Origin: Mycolicibacterium sp. J2
GTDB taxonomy: Bacteria > Actinomycetota > Actinomycetes > Mycobacteriales > Mycobacteriaceae
NCBI RefSeq assembly: GCF_026240945.1
Contig: NZ_JAPFPY010000014.1
Coordinates: 1-64,000 of the forward strand
Direction: 5' to 3'
DNA: 64,000 bases
In this document: positions 34,304 to 43,458 of the stretch, one piece after another
How the letters are laid out: each line of letters starts with the position of its first letter
How positions within the stretch are numbered: position 1 is the first letter of the stretch
Made by a program: the position numbers and the translations under genes
Notes under the pieces: model-generated
What the model was told of the DNA's origin: nothing
The model's database searches: none
What the model saw: the letters and a program-made list of their open reading frames with translations, nothing else

Positions 34304-35971
34304 ATGACAGAGTCGGTAGGGCTGTCGATTGGTGCCACCAATCTGGCGGCCGTGACGGTGGGCCGGGCCGCGGTGACGCGGCCGGCAGTGCTGACGCGCG
34401 CATCGGGTCAGGTGTTCACCGACTTCGTCGATCGCGTCGGCGATCCGGTCGGCCTGCTCGCCGCCGACGGCACCACCCACCGGGCCGAGGTGTTGCTCGT
34501 CGAGGCGCTGCGGACACTGCACGGCGCCGTTCCGCGCGGGACACACACCGGTATCAGCCACCCCGCACACTGGCACCCCCGCCAGGTGGCGGCGGTGCGC
34601 ATGGCGCTGGCCGCCGACCAGCAACTGCACAGTGCGCCAATGCTTTCCGACGCGGTCACCGCGTTGGCGGCGTTGAGCGACAATCCGGGGCTGCCGGCCC
34701 GTGGCATCGTCGTGCTGTGTGACTTCGGCGGCTCCGGCACCAGCATCACGGTGGCCGACGCGGCCAACGGCTATCAGCCCATCGCCCCCACCGTGCGCTA
34801 CGGCGAACTGTCCGGCGCGATGATCGACCAGGCGCTGCTGACCCAGGTGCTCGCCGGTGTTCCCGGCGCGGCCGATGCCGCCGGCACCTCCGCGATCGGA
34901 TCGCTGACCAGACTGCGGGCCGAGTGCCGGACCGCCAAGGAACGGCTCTCCGGTGCGACCGCGGCCGCAGTGCCGGTGGACCTGCCAGGCCATCGCACCG
35001 AGGTGCGGGTCACCCGCGACGAGCTCGACGCGATGCTGCGCGGCCCGCTCGGCGAGTATCTCGTGGTGCTTCGGGATGCGCTGCAGCGCAGCGGTATTCG
35101 AGCCGCCGACCTGGCGGCGGTGGCCTCCGTCGGTGGTGGGGCCCGCATCCCGGCGGTGACCGCGGCCCTGTCCGAGCAGTTCCGGGTGCCGGTGGTGACC
35201 TTGCCGCAGCCCGAACTCGCCGCGGCCATCGGCGCCGGCGTCAGGGCCGCACGGCCCGCCGCCGACGAGGGCGCCACCACGATCGCCCCGGTCTCGCCCG
35301 CCGCGCCCGCGCCGGATCCGGCGCTGTCGAGCACCTTCCGCGCCCTGGCCTGGTCGCAGGACGCCGACGAGGTGCCCGACGCCGAACCGTTCGTGGCCGA
35401 CCATCCCATCGACGCCGATCCCTCCCACAGCTTCGCCGGTCTCGATGCCCGGCCGCAGGTCCAGTTCACCGATCGGGAAGAACCGGAGCCCGAACCGACT
35501 CCCTGGTACCGGCGGCCCGCCCTGCTTATCGGCTCGGGTGCCGCCGTCGTGCTGGCGGTGTGCGTGGCCGCGGCGGTGTTCGTGATACGCACCGATCAAT
35601 CCGCGACACCCACCTCGCAGACCACCACGGCCACGGCCAATCCGGCCACCCCGTCGGTGGCTCCCCAACAGCCCTCCCCGGCCGAGGCGCCTGCCCCGGC
35701 GACCGAGGCGCCGCCGCAGACCAGGACCGTCACCGAACAGGCGCCCGTCACCCAGGCCCCGCCACCACCGGCCTCCGAAGCGCCGGCGTCGACCACCGAA
35801 GCACCTGCGCCGACCAGCGAGGCGCCGCCACCACCGTCCCCGGAGCCCATCAGCGAGGCGCCGACGACACCGCCGCCGCTGATCCCGCCGATTCCCACCA
35901 TCCCGCCGATTCCCACCATTCCCGGCTTGCCGCCGTTCATCCCGCAACCGGGGCAACAGCTTCCGCACTAG
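34304..35971 (+). CDS. Hsp70-family protein with membrane anchor and Pro-rich tail
   Basis: 555 residues. Residues 1-320 have an actin/Hsp70 ATPase-like fold: GLSIGATNLAAVTVG (phosphate loop 1, lacking the usual Asp), IVVLCDFGGSGTSITVAD (loop 2) and ASVGGGARIPAVTAALSEQF (adenosine motif). There is no peptide-binding domain; instead come an acidic linker, one membrane helix (LIGSGAAVVLAVCVAAAVFVI) and an outer tail rich in Pro, Thr and Ala ending in IPTIPGLPPFIP repeats. The degenerate loop 1 may reduce ATP hydrolysis. ATG at 34304 is chosen over ATG 34268 because the Hsp70 core begins right there. Confidence 0.78.
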   Translation: MTESVGLSIGATNLAAVTVGRAAVTRPAVLTRASGQVFTDFVDRVGDPVGLLAADGTTHRAEVLLVEALRTLHGAVPRGTHTGISHPAHWHPRQVAAVRMALAADQQLHSAPMLSDAVTALAALSDNPGLPARGIVVLCDFGGSGTSITVADAANGYQPIAPTVRYGELSGAMIDQALLTQVLAGVPGAADAAGTSAIGSLTRLRAECRTAKERLSGATAAAVPVDLPGHRTEVRVTRDELDAMLRGPLGEYLVVLRDALQRSGIRAADLAAVASVGGGARIPAVTAALSEQFRVPVVTLPQPELAAAIGAGVRAARPAADEGATTIAPVSPAAPAPDPALSSTFRALAWSQDADEVPDAEPFVADHPIDADPSHSFAGLDARPQVQFTDREEPEPEPTPWYRRPALLIGSGAAVVLAVCVAAAVFVIRTDQSATPTSQTTTATANPATPSVAPQQPSPAEAPAPATEAPPQTRTVTEQAPVTQAPPPPASEAPASTTEAPAPTSEAPPPPSPEPISEAPTTPPPLIPPIPTIPPIPTIPGLPPFIPQPGQQLPH

Positions 35972-35981
35972 GGTGGGGCCC

Positions 35982-37523
35982 ATGAGCACCGGTGCCGATG
36001 TGGTGATCGGCCGACTATTGGCCCGCGGAGTCGATATCTGTTTCGCCAATCCGGGCACGTCCGAGATGCATTTCGTGGCCGCCCTGGACCACACCCCGGC
36101 GATGCGCGCGGTGCTGTGCCTGTTCGAGGGTGTGGCCACCGGTGCCGCCGACGGCTACGCCCGCATCGCGGGGACACCCGCGGCCACGCTGCTGCACCTG
36201 GGGCCCGGACTGGCCAACGGTCTGGCCAATCTGCACAATGCGCGGCGCGCGCACAGCCCGGTCGTCAACATCGTCGGCGACCATGCCACCTACCACGCGG
36301 AGTTCGACGCACCCCTGCAATCCGATATCGAGGCCCTGGCCGGCTGGCCCGACGGTGTGGTCGTGCGGCCCGCGACCGCATCGGCACTGGCGCTCTCGGT
36401 GGACGAGGCCATCACCGCCGCGGTCGGTCCGCCCGGCCGGGTTGCCACCGTGATCCTGCCCGCCGACTACTCCTGGAGCGCCACCGAGGACACCGCGGTG
36501 GCGGAGCCCGCGCCGGCGGACGCCGGCCAGGAGGCCCCCGCCGACCTCGCGCCCGTCGCCGAACTGCTGCGCACCTACGGTGCGAGTAGCGTCCTGCTTC
36601 TCGGTGGAGCCGCCACCGATGCGGCGGGACTTGCTGCGGCCGAACGCATTTCGGCTGCGGTGGGCGCCAGGGCGCTGGTGGAGACGTTCCCCGCCCGGTT
36701 GTCCCGCGGAGCCGGCGTCCCGCCCATCGAGCGGCTGGCCTACCTCGGTGAACAAGCCGAGCAGCAGCTGGCCGGTATCTCGCATCTGGTGCTGGTCGGT
36801 GCCCGTTCGCCGGTCGCGTTCTTCGCCTATCCGGGAAAGCCGAGCGGGCTGGTGCCGCTCGGCACGCAGATCCACACGGTGGAGCCGGCCGACCTGCACC
36901 GGCTGGTCGATGCGCTGGCCGCGCCACCGGTACCGCCTGCCGCCGCAGTTCCTCCGGCGTTACCATCCGGCCCGCTCACCGTCGCGAACTGGGTGGAGGT
37001 AATCGGGGCGTTGCTGCCCGAACGGGCCGTGATCGTCGACGAGGCCAACACCAGCGGGGTGCTGTTGCCGGCCGCCACGGCGGCCTCTCCGCGGCACGAG
37101 GTGCTGACGCTGACGGGCGGCGCGATCGGTCAGGGGTTACCCGTCGCGGTGGGTGCCGCGGTCGCGGCGCCCGATCGGCCGGTCATCGCGCTGCAAGCGG
37201 ATGGCAGTGCGCTGTACACCATTTCGGCGCTGTGGACGATGGCTCGCGAGCAGCTCGATATCACCGTGGTGATCCTGAACAACCACGCCTACGCCATCCT
37301 GCAGCTGGAGCTGGCCCGGGTCGGCTCGGCCGCAACCGGTCCGCAGTCCCGCTCGCTGTTGGATCTGGGTAGCCCGGACATCGACTTCGTCGCCATCGCC
37401 GCGGGTTTCGGCGTACCCGCCAGCCGAGCGACGACGGCCGAGGAACTCGCCGAGCAGTTCCGGGCCGCGGTGCGCCAACCCGGCCCGCACCTCATCGACG
37501 CGGCGATTCCGGCTTGGGGCTAA
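35982..37523 (+). CDS. ilvX: TPP-dependent acetolactate-synthase-like protein (IlvX type)
   Basis: 513 residues, the length of M. tuberculosis IlvX. The N-terminal PYR domain has CFANPGTSEMHFVAAL, with the TPP-activating Glu in LFEGVATGAADGYARIAG. The C-terminal PP domain has TLTGGAIGQGLPVAVGAA and LQADGSALYTISALW ... ILNNHAY, which is the GDG...NN thiamine motif except that the first Gly is Ala. It probably decarboxylates a 2-oxoacid; true acetolactate synthesis is unproven. Start ATG 35982 lies ten bases after the Hsp70-like gene. Its last bases overlap the convergent methyltransferase stop. Confidence 0.8.
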   Translation: MSTGADVVIGRLLARGVDICFANPGTSEMHFVAALDHTPAMRAVLCLFEGVATGAADGYARIAGTPAATLLHLGPGLANGLANLHNARRAHSPVVNIVGDHATYHAEFDAPLQSDIEALAGWPDGVVVRPATASALALSVDEAITAAVGPPGRVATVILPADYSWSATEDTAVAEPAPADAGQEAPADLAPVAELLRTYGASSVLLLGGAATDAAGLAAAERISAAVGARALVETFPARLSRGAGVPPIERLAYLGEQAEQQLAGISHLVLVGARSPVAFFAYPGKPSGLVPLGTQIHTVEPADLHRLVDALAAPPVPPAAAVPPALPSGPLTVANWVEVIGALLPERAVIVDEANTSGVLLPAATAASPRHEVLTLTGGAIGQGLPVAVGAAVAAPDRPVIALQADGSALYTISALWTMAREQLDITVVILNNHAYAILQLELARVGSAATGPQSRSLLDLGSPDIDFVAIAAGFGVPASRATTAEELAEQFRAAVRQPGPHLIDAAIPAWG

Positions 37524-38581
37524 AACGCTTTCGGCCGCTTGTGCAGTACGACCAGTGCCAACGGGATCCGGATCTGCTGCGGGTCGGCGGCCAGCCGGGC
37601 CGCCACCCCAGCCTCGAGCTCATCGCAGAAACGGGTGCGCCGGTCGTCCGGTAGCACCGCCGCCAGCGTCGGGAACACCGCCGCCCGGACAAAAGCGGCC
37701 CATTCCGAACCGAAATACCTTGCATCCCGGTCCGATTGGTAACGCTGCCAGAACCGGTCCTCGGCGTCGAAAACCTCGAGATGATCGATGCTGAGCTGTT
37801 CCAGCCTGCCGGACGGGGCGAACGGCGCCAGGAAGTCGCTCTTGCGCCGGCCGACGATCGGCAGGTTCATCCGCACCAGCTCGGCTTCGGCGATGACGCC
37901 ACGGGCCACCAGCTCGGTCAGTTCGGCCATCACCGCCTGCAGCACCGGCCGATAGCCGAAATCGCCGTCATCGGAGAGAGCCATGGTGGTCACCACGGCG
38001 CGGCCACCCGGGCACAGCTCGCGGCCACGGAATGCCACGAATTCATGCCAGTCGAATGCCGCCTGCTTGTCGTGGGCGGCCCGCACTGCGGCGTCGGCGC
38101 TGAACGAGGCATGGATGTGATCGGGTACCGGGCACGGCAGCCGGCCCAGCCACGGCACCGCCCAGGCCGACCAGCCCAGGTTCACACTGTTGGACGGAAT
38201 GATCTGGGTATAGAAGGACCGACCGACCGCCGAGGCGTAGGTTCCGTGGTCCTTCTTCAGATAGCTGTCCGGATCCTCGTCGAGCACGCGGAACAGCTCG
38301 CTGAAGTCATTGTCCGGAACGTCGGTGTGGGTCACCAAAATCGACTGCTCGGGCCGGGTCCGCTTCCGCAAGACCGCGATGGCCGCGGAGATCGGCAGCA
38401 GCGAATTGTGCCCGTTGGCCGCACCGTAGTCGGCGATGACGACCGGTCGGGGAGCCGACGGGATGGGCACCGCCTGCGCGGTCTGCTCGAAGAGTTCGAT
38501 AGCGCGTTTCAGTCCGGCCGCCTGCAACCGCGAACCGGCGGTGTAGAACCCACTGCCCGGTGGGATGGGTCGCACCACCAC
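37520..38581 (-). CDS. SABATH-like SAM-dependent carboxyl methyltransferase
   Basis: About 353 residues. The start of the core, GSGFYTAGSRLQAAGLKRAIELFEQ, and VVIADYGAANGHNSLLPISAAI resemble the SABATH (Methyltransf_7) family of salicylate, jasmonate and gibberellin carboxyl methyltransferases, which also occur in mycobacteria. GPNSVNLGWSA-type and FVAFRGRELCPGGRAVVTT segments fit the family. The natural acid substrate is unknown. No ATG is near; GTG at 38581 is chosen, and GTGs at 38578, 38575 and 38632 are alternatives. It lies downstream of the sigma/anti-sigma pair, on the same strand. Confidence 0.75.
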   Translation of the reverse strand: MVVRPIPPGSGFYTAGSRLQAAGLKRAIELFEQTAQAVPIPSAPRPVVIADYGAANGHNSLLPISAAIAVLRKRTRPEQSILVTHTDVPDNDFSELFRVLDEDPDSYLKKDHGTYASAVGRSFYTQIIPSNSVNLGWSAWAVPWLGRLPCPVPDHIHASFSADAAVRAAHDKQAAFDWHEFVAFRGRELCPGGRAVVTTMALSDDGDFGYRPVLQAVMAELTELVARGVIAEAELVRMNLPIVGRRKSDFLAPFAPSGRLEQLSIDHLEVFDAEDRFWQRYQSDRDARYFGSEWAAFVRAAVFPTLAAVLPDDRRTRFCDELEAGVAARLAADPQQIRIPLALVVLHKRPKAF

Positions 38582-38700
38582 ACTGGATTCACGGCTGGAA
38601 CCGGCCCTCGAACCGGACGTCGAACTGGACACGATGAAAACGGTAATCCACGAAGCTGTCCGGCGAGGTGTGAGTGCGCTGGGGCGGACAGCTCCGCCCG

Positions 38701-39396
38701 CTAGCTCAGCGTGGTCACCGCCAACGGCACCGTGGTGTCGGCGACCCGGATGTCGACCGTGCGGATGTCGGCGGCGGGAATGGCGGTGGCGGCGGCCAGG
38801 TTCGACGCCGCATTGCCCGCCGGGCTCCAGGATGCGATGGTCGACTCCCGGCCGTCCTTGGTGGTGACGACGAGGTCGTATCTGGACACGGTGGTGGCCC
38901 AGTCCTTGGTGTACTCGCACTGCCAATCCAGCCGGGTACCCCACGATTCGGCCGATACCGCCAGCGCTGCGGTCACCCCGGCACGCTGCCCGGAGCCCAT
39001 GGCCTGCAGCGCGGGCCCCGCCGGCTGCTGCGGGGCCAGGATCAGCTGGCCGACGAAGCCGCCGATGATGAGACATGCGGCGGCGGAAGCGATGCCGGTG
39101 GCCAGCCGGATCCGCTGGGTCCGGCGCTGACGGTTGCGGGCCGCCGCGGCCAGCGTCACCAGGTTGGGTGCGGGTTCGGCATCCTCGTCGAGCAGTGCCA
39201 GTGCCTCCTGCGGCGGCAGGGCGTCCATGATCGCGGGCAGGCCGGCCAACGAGGCCAGGCCGGCCTCGTCATCGGGATGCTCGGCCAGGTAGCGCTCGTA
39301 GGCGACGGTCTCTTCCGGGGTGAGGGCGCCCAGCAGATAGGCGGCGTCCCACTCGGAGCGATCCCGCTCGGGTGGGTTGTGGTCGGCGGCACTCAT
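38701..39396 (-). CDS. Anti-sigma factor, membrane-spanning, without the zinc motif
   Basis: 231 residues. The cytoplasmic N-terminus matches sigma-binding anti-sigma domains: SEWDAAYLLGALTPEETVAYERYLAEH. One membrane helix (LATGIASAAACLIIGGFVGQLIL) is followed by an extracellular RskA-type C-terminal domain (DWATTVSRYDLVVTTKDGRES). The HxxxCxxC zinc site of typical anti-sigma domains is absent. Its ATG overlaps the sigma stop by four bases, so the partner is the adjacent ECF sigma. The outer domain suggests release by regulated proteolysis (inference). Confidence 0.83.
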   Translation of the reverse strand: MSAADHNPPERDRSEWDAAYLLGALTPEETVAYERYLAEHPDDEAGLASLAGLPAIMDALPPQEALALLDEDAEPAPNLVTLAAAARNRQRRTQRIRLATGIASAAACLIIGGFVGQLILAPQQPAGPALQAMGSGQRAGVTAALAVSAESWGTRLDWQCEYTKDWATTVSRYDLVVTTKDGRESTIASWSPAGNAASNLAAATAIPAADIRTVDIRVADTTVPLAVTTLS

Positions 39397-39929
39397 TGCA
39401 CCACCCCCCTTTCTTCCAGGGCAACGCGCAGCGCGCGGACCGCATAGTGCAGCCGGGATTTGACCGTCCCCGCCGGGATGTTCTCGTGGCGGCCGATTTC
39501 GACGGCGGTCTCGCCCAGATAGTGCGCCCGCACCAGGACGGTGCGGTGCTCACGGCTCAGAGACCGCAAGGCGTCGGCGACGACCCACGAGTCCACGGCC
39601 GGCCCGAGGGTGTCGGGGGCGCGCCGCTCGGGGACGGTATCCGTGCGCAGTTCCCGTTTGAAGCGGTGGCTGCGGCGATCGTCGATCACGAGATTGCGGG
39701 CCACGGTGTACAGCCATGCCCGTACCGAGTCGATGGACCCGGTGGTCAGGATGTCGGGTTTCTGCCATAGCCGAAGCAGCGACTCCTGCACCACGTCCTC
39801 GGCGAACTCACGGTCGCCGCGGGTGAGGCGCAGGACATAGCGCTGCAGCGCGGCGCCATGTTCGTCATGGATGCCGCGGAGCAAGTCGGCGGCACCATCG
39901 TGCGGCCCGGACGGACCGGAGGCTGTCAT
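39393..39929 (-). CDS. ECF RNA polymerase sigma factor (SigL-like)
   Basis: 178 residues with sigma region 2 (DREFAEDVVQESLLRLWQKP, then VRAWLYTVARNLVIDDRR) and region 4 (ADALRSLSREHRTVLVRAHYLG, then ENIPAGTVKSRLHYAVRALR). There is no extra C-terminal domain. Sequence and partner resemble the SigL/RslA system of M. tuberculosis, but paralogues are common, so no symbol is given. ATG at 39929. It is directly coupled to the anti-sigma gene, and the downstream methyltransferase may belong to its regulon. Confidence 0.87.
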   Translation of the reverse strand: MTASGPSGPHDGAADLLRGIHDEHGAALQRYVLRLTRGDREFAEDVVQESLLRLWQKPDILTTGSIDSVRAWLYTVARNLVIDDRRSHRFKRELRTDTVPERRAPDTLGPAVDSWVVADALRSLSREHRTVLVRAHYLGETAVEIGRHENIPAGTVKSRLHYAVRALRVALEERGVVQ

Positions 39930-40030
39930 GACGGGCGGTTTCCTCCGTTGGTGGGCGTGCGACCGGTGCGGCGCGTCCTCGTCATGTCACGATTCTGGCG
40001 CACCCGGCCGGGCGGCGGTGCGGGACATGG

Positions 40031-40552
40031 CTACCTGGGCGGGCCGTTGAAGGAGCGACGTGCCTGCCGCCGGTGGTGACGAGTGCTCCAGCGCGCCGCG
40101 ATCGGCCTGCCCGGCCGGGCGGCGGAGCCGCAGAAAATGAGGTGACCGGCTCCCGGCGCCGTGGTGTGCGCCGGGCTCGTCGCGGGCTGTTCGGCCTCGG
40201 TCACGAAGACGCCGACGAATTGGTAGCCGCGGCCACGCACCGTCCGGATGTAGCGCTGCGTGTCCCCGTCGTCGCCGAGGGCGCGCCGGACGGCCTTGAT
40301 ACGGCTGGTGAGCGCCGCCTCGCCGACAAACCGGCCACCCCACACCGAGTCGAACAGTTCGTTCTTGGTGACCACGCGCTGGTGATGGCTGACCAACTGG
40401 ATCAACACGTCGAACACCTGGGGTTCCATCGGGACGGCGACGTCGTTGCGGCGCAGTTCGAATCGCGGCAGATCCAGCACGAACTCGTCGAATCGCCATA
40501 CCTGCGGTTCGGCGGTTGTCGTGTCCGCGGGAAGCATCGGGTGCAAGGTCAC
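40031..40552 (-). CDS. Lone winged-helix (OmpR/PhoB C-terminal type) regulator
   Basis: 173 residues. Residues ~18-118 are a complete Trans_reg_C domain: VWRFDEFVLDLPRFELRRN, VPMEPQVFDVLIQLVSHH, LFDSVWGGRFVGEAALTSRI and RYIRTVRGRGYQFVG. No receiver domain precedes it. In mycobacteria such N-terminal domains usually head longer proteins with hydrolase or TPR modules; here only about 50 Arg/Ala/Pro-rich residues of unfolded character follow, so the gene may be truncated or frame-shifted. It is upstream of the sigma gene on the same strand. Confidence 0.65.
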   Translation of the reverse strand: MTLHPMLPADTTTAEPQVWRFDEFVLDLPRFELRRNDVAVPMEPQVFDVLIQLVSHHQRVVTKNELFDSVWGGRFVGEAALTSRIKAVRRALGDDGDTQRYIRTVRGRGYQFVGVFVTEAEQPATSPAHTTAPGAGHLIFCGSAARPGRPIAARWSTRHHRRQARRSFNGPPR

Positions 40553-40695
40553 GGTCGTTCCCTTCTTCAGCGCCGTGTGGCGCGGTCAGCAGGAACGACG
40601 GGCGAGGCTTGCCGAGGGTTCAGTCCGCGCCGAAATTTTTCGCACGATGCGCTCCACCAGGTGTTTCCACACCGTCGGCGTGACAGACTGCGCCT

Positions 40696-41412
40696 GTGAG
40701 CCGGTCGACAGCGCCCAGATTCCTCACCGTCATCGCGGTGGTGACAATGGTCGTCTCCGGTGTCGGATTCGTCGTGGTGCTGATGCTCAACGCCTTCGTG
40801 TTCGATGAGTACGACGCCTACGGCGAGGTGCCGATTCCGGGACGAGGCACGGTGCACCTGCCGGCCGGTGAGGTGAATGTCAGCTTCCACACCCAGATCA
40901 TCGGCAGCACGAATGGGGGAGGGTTGCCGATCCCGAACCTGCGGTGGCGCGCTGACCCGCCGGCCGGCGTTGCCGAGCCCGAGGTCACCGAAGCCATCGG
41001 CAGCACCACCACCGTCAACAACGATGCCCGGGTGCGGGTGTGGACCGCCCACATCGCCGAAGAGGGTGACTACCGGATCAGCACCGAGGGCAATGTCAGT
41101 GCCTTCATCAGCCCGCGGCTGGCCTTCGGGCACGGCAGCCCGGTGCCCGACCTGCCGTGGTGGCTCGCCGCGGTGTTCGGGGTGGCGGTCGTCGACCTGG
41201 TCGTCGCGCGGGTGTGGGCGGCCAAGGTGCGACGCCGGCCGACACCGGTGGGCCTGATGCCCACCTTCACCATCGATGCCGGGCCCACCTTCACCCCGAC
41301 CGACGACGGTATCCGAATCCAGCAACTGAAAACACTTGCCGCGCTACGTGATTCCGGTGCCCTCACGCAGGCCGAATTCGATGCCGAGAAACGCCGGCTG
41401 CTGGGATCCTGA
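40696..41412 (+). CDS. Membrane protein with C-terminal SHOCT domain
   Basis: 238 residues: an N-terminal membrane helix (FLTVIAVVTMVVSGVGFVVVLML), an outer beta-rich domain (VPIPGRGTVHLPAGEVNVSFH, then EGDYRISTEGN), a second helix (WWLAAVFGVAVVDLVVARVW), and a short cytoplasmic tail ending in a SHOCT motif (QLKTLAALRDSGALTQAEF, then DAEKRRLL). SHOCT domains mediate oligomerisation and occur on many envelope proteins. GTG at 40696 begins the frame. Its stop abuts the stop of the convergent monooxygenase without a gap. Confidence 0.75.
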   Translation: MSRSTAPRFLTVIAVVTMVVSGVGFVVVLMLNAFVFDEYDAYGEVPIPGRGTVHLPAGEVNVSFHTQIIGSTNGGGLPIPNLRWRADPPAGVAEPEVTEAIGSTTTVNNDARVRVWTAHIAEEGDYRISTEGNVSAFISPRLAFGHGSPVPDLPWWLAAVFGVAVVDLVVARVWAAKVRRRPTPVGLMPTFTIDAGPTFTPTDDGIRIQQLKTLAALRDSGALTQAEFDAEKRRLLGS

Positions 41413-42777
41413 TCAGGCCGCGGCGCCGCTTCGCAGCGGGGAGCGTGCGAATGTTCCCGCCGGAACGAACCGGCCCAGCAGGTCGTCGGCGGGCTCGCCG
41501 GCGAACTGGGTGATCAGCCCCTTGGCCGCATCCTCCGACGTCACCCCCTCGAACGGCCGCGGATCGTCGAGCAGCCCGACCAGTTTGGACGCGAATCGCG
41601 CGCTGAGGCTGGCCGCGGCGAAGAACAGTCCGCCGTAGGCCGCGAAGTCGGGGTCACCGAGGAACAGACGGGTCACCCGCTGCGCTGCGCGGGCGCGGTG
41701 ATCGTAGAAGTTTTCGAAAGCCGCTGTGAGCCAAGCGGTATCGAACGGGCCGTCATGCGCGCCGGCTTCGTGGACCAGGCGGGCCGCCTGGATCAGGCCG
41801 CCTTGGGCGCCCTGGCCGGCGATCGGATCGTAGGCCACCGCGGTATCGCCGAGCGCTGCCACCGGATGCCCACTCGCGGTGTGCCCGACACCGGTGCGCA
41901 CCACCTGGGTGACCGCACCGGTCAACCACGAATGCGGATCCTCCTCGATGACGCGGAGTTCCAGCACTTCAGGGAGATCCCAATCGAGGTAATCGCGATG
42001 CAACTCGACGGCCACCGCAAGAGCCGACTCGGCGCTGGTGACGGTGGCGAACCGGCGCTCCCATTCGCTGCCCGGCTTGGCCCACCCGAGGAAGGCCCAC
42101 GTGGGTCCGGCGTCCTTGTGTAGGTATGGGCCCCAGAACACCTCGCCCTGATCGGATACCACCGACAACGTGTTGTGCGCCCCACCCGCCGGACCACGGT
42201 GGGCGAACACCTCTGGACCGTGCGACAGGCCGGTCGCGGTGAACGCCAGCAGTCGGCGCTGCGGCTTGTCGTACGCCGTGCGGGCAGCGTCGACGGGGAA
42301 CAAGTTGGACAACCCGCCCCGCCCCGTCGCCACCAGGGTCAGGTCGGCCCCGGCGGCGATGCGGTCCAGTCCCTCCGGGTCCACCGGCTGGACCACGAAC
42401 CGGCCGCCGCGCTGCTGGAACAACGTCAGGCGGTCATCGGCCTTGAGCCGGGTGTCCACGGCGATCCCGCGGAACCCGTCGAACCAGCCGTCGAAGGCGA
42501 TCGCCTCGACACCACCGTCGACGACCCGCACACTCTCGCCCGTCGACAGTGGCGCCGTCGCCAGATACGTGTTCAGCCCCAGGCTCTCCTCGGCGCGCTG
42601 CGCCTCGCCGAGGATCAGCGCCGTACCCGTCGCGGGGACGCCGTCGCGTAGCCGGGCCTGATCCAGATCGCTGAACAGGGTCACGTCGAAACCCTTGTCC
42701 AGCAACCCCAGAGCCGCGCTGACGCCGGTCTGGCCGGCGCCGATGATCGCCGCGGTGCGTCCACTCGATGTCGTCAT
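41413..42777 (-). CDS. Styrene/indole-monooxygenase-like flavoprotein (StyA family)
   Basis: 454 residues. The FAD loop AAIIGAGQTGVSAALGLLDKG is at the start. The body follows the StyA/IndA group E pattern: GTALILGEAQRAEESLG, AIAFDGWFDGFRGIAVDTRL, TLVATGRGGLSNLFP and YDPIAGQGAQGGLIQAARL. Group E enzymes epoxidise styrene or indole with FADH2 supplied by a separate reductase (StyB). No such reductase is encoded nearby, so the partner must lie elsewhere. ATG at 42777. It follows the MBL gene by 60 bases on the same strand. Confidence 0.8.
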   Translation of the reverse strand: MTTSSGRTAAIIGAGQTGVSAALGLLDKGFDVTLFSDLDQARLRDGVPATGTALILGEAQRAEESLGLNTYLATAPLSTGESVRVVDGGVEAIAFDGWFDGFRGIAVDTRLKADDRLTLFQQRGGRFVVQPVDPEGLDRIAAGADLTLVATGRGGLSNLFPVDAARTAYDKPQRRLLAFTATGLSHGPEVFAHRGPAGGAHNTLSVVSDQGEVFWGPYLHKDAGPTWAFLGWAKPGSEWERRFATVTSAESALAVAVELHRDYLDWDLPEVLELRVIEEDPHSWLTGAVTQVVRTGVGHTASGHPVAALGDTAVAYDPIAGQGAQGGLIQAARLVHEAGAHDGPFDTAWLTAAFENFYDHRARAAQRVTRLFLGDPDFAAYGGLFFAAASLSARFASKLVGLLDDPRPFEGVTSEDAAKGLITQFAGEPADDLLGRFVPAGTFARSPLRSGAAA

Positions 42778-42837
42778 GGCACGACTATCGACGCGGCGGT
42801 GCCCCGGCGGTAGGGACTGGCTCAGCGTGATCGCAAC

Positions 42838-43458
42838 TTAGTGGCCGCGCTTGACCCATTCGTCGTAGTGCACGAGTTCGCCGCCGATGGTGGTGGTGTC
42901 GCCGTGGCCGGTGTAGACGACGGTTTCGTCCGGGAGGGTGCCCAGTTTGGTGGAGATGGATTCCAGGATGGTCGGGAAGCTGGAGTAGGAGCGGCCGGTG
43001 GCGCCGGGCCCGCCCTGGAACAGGGTGTCCCCGGAGATCACGGCGTTCAGTGCGGGGGCTGACCAGCACACCGAGCCCGGCGAATGCCCGGGGGTGTGCA
43101 GGGCGTGCACCTCGATACCGCCGGCGCTGAGCACCAGGCCGTCATCGACGCTGCGGAAGTCCTTGTCCGGGTGGATCTCTCGCCACAACATCTCGTCGGC
43201 CGGGTGCAGGAACACCGGGGCATCCAGGGTGGTGGCGAGCTCGGGAGCGACGGTGATGTGGTCGTTGTGGCCGTGGGTGCAGATGACAGCCACGACATGG
43301 CGCCCGGCGACGGCCTCGACGATCGGGGCGGCGGTGTGCGCGGCGTCGAAGACGATCACCTCGTTGTCGTCGCCGACGAGCCAGATGTTGTTGTCGACAT
43401 CCCAGGTGCCGCCGTCGAGGGAGAAGGTGCCGCTGGTGACCACGCGCTGCACACTCAC
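42838..43458 (-). CDS. MBL-fold hydrolase linked to mscR (Rv2260-like)
   Basis: A 206-residue metallo-beta-lactamase-fold protein with the dinuclear metal motif [10 protein letters not shown], a second His in [11 protein letters not shown], Asp in [12 protein letters not shown] and a final His in [13 protein letters not shown]. Its ATG overlaps the mscR stop by four bases. This pairing is conserved in mycobacteria and suggests hydrolysis of a thioester made by MscR, for example S-formylmycothiol to formate plus mycothiol (inference from glyoxalase-II-like relatives). The active site is complete. Confidence 0.88.
   Translation of the reverse strand: MSVQRVVTSGTFSLDGGTWDVDNNIWLVGDDNEVIVFDAAHTAAPIVEAVAGRHVVAVICTHGHNDHITVAPELATTLDAPVFLHPADEMLWREIHPDKDFRSVDDGLVLSAGGIEVHALHTPGHSPGSVCWSAPALNAVISGDTLFQGGPGATGRSYSSFPTILESISTKLGTLPDETVVYTGHGDTTTIGGELVHYDEWVKRGH

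Noticed and set aside
38582..39076. N-terminal extension of the methyltransferase frame
   Set aside because: It would run across the anti-sigma gene in a different frame; the SABATH-like core begins right after the GTG at 38581.
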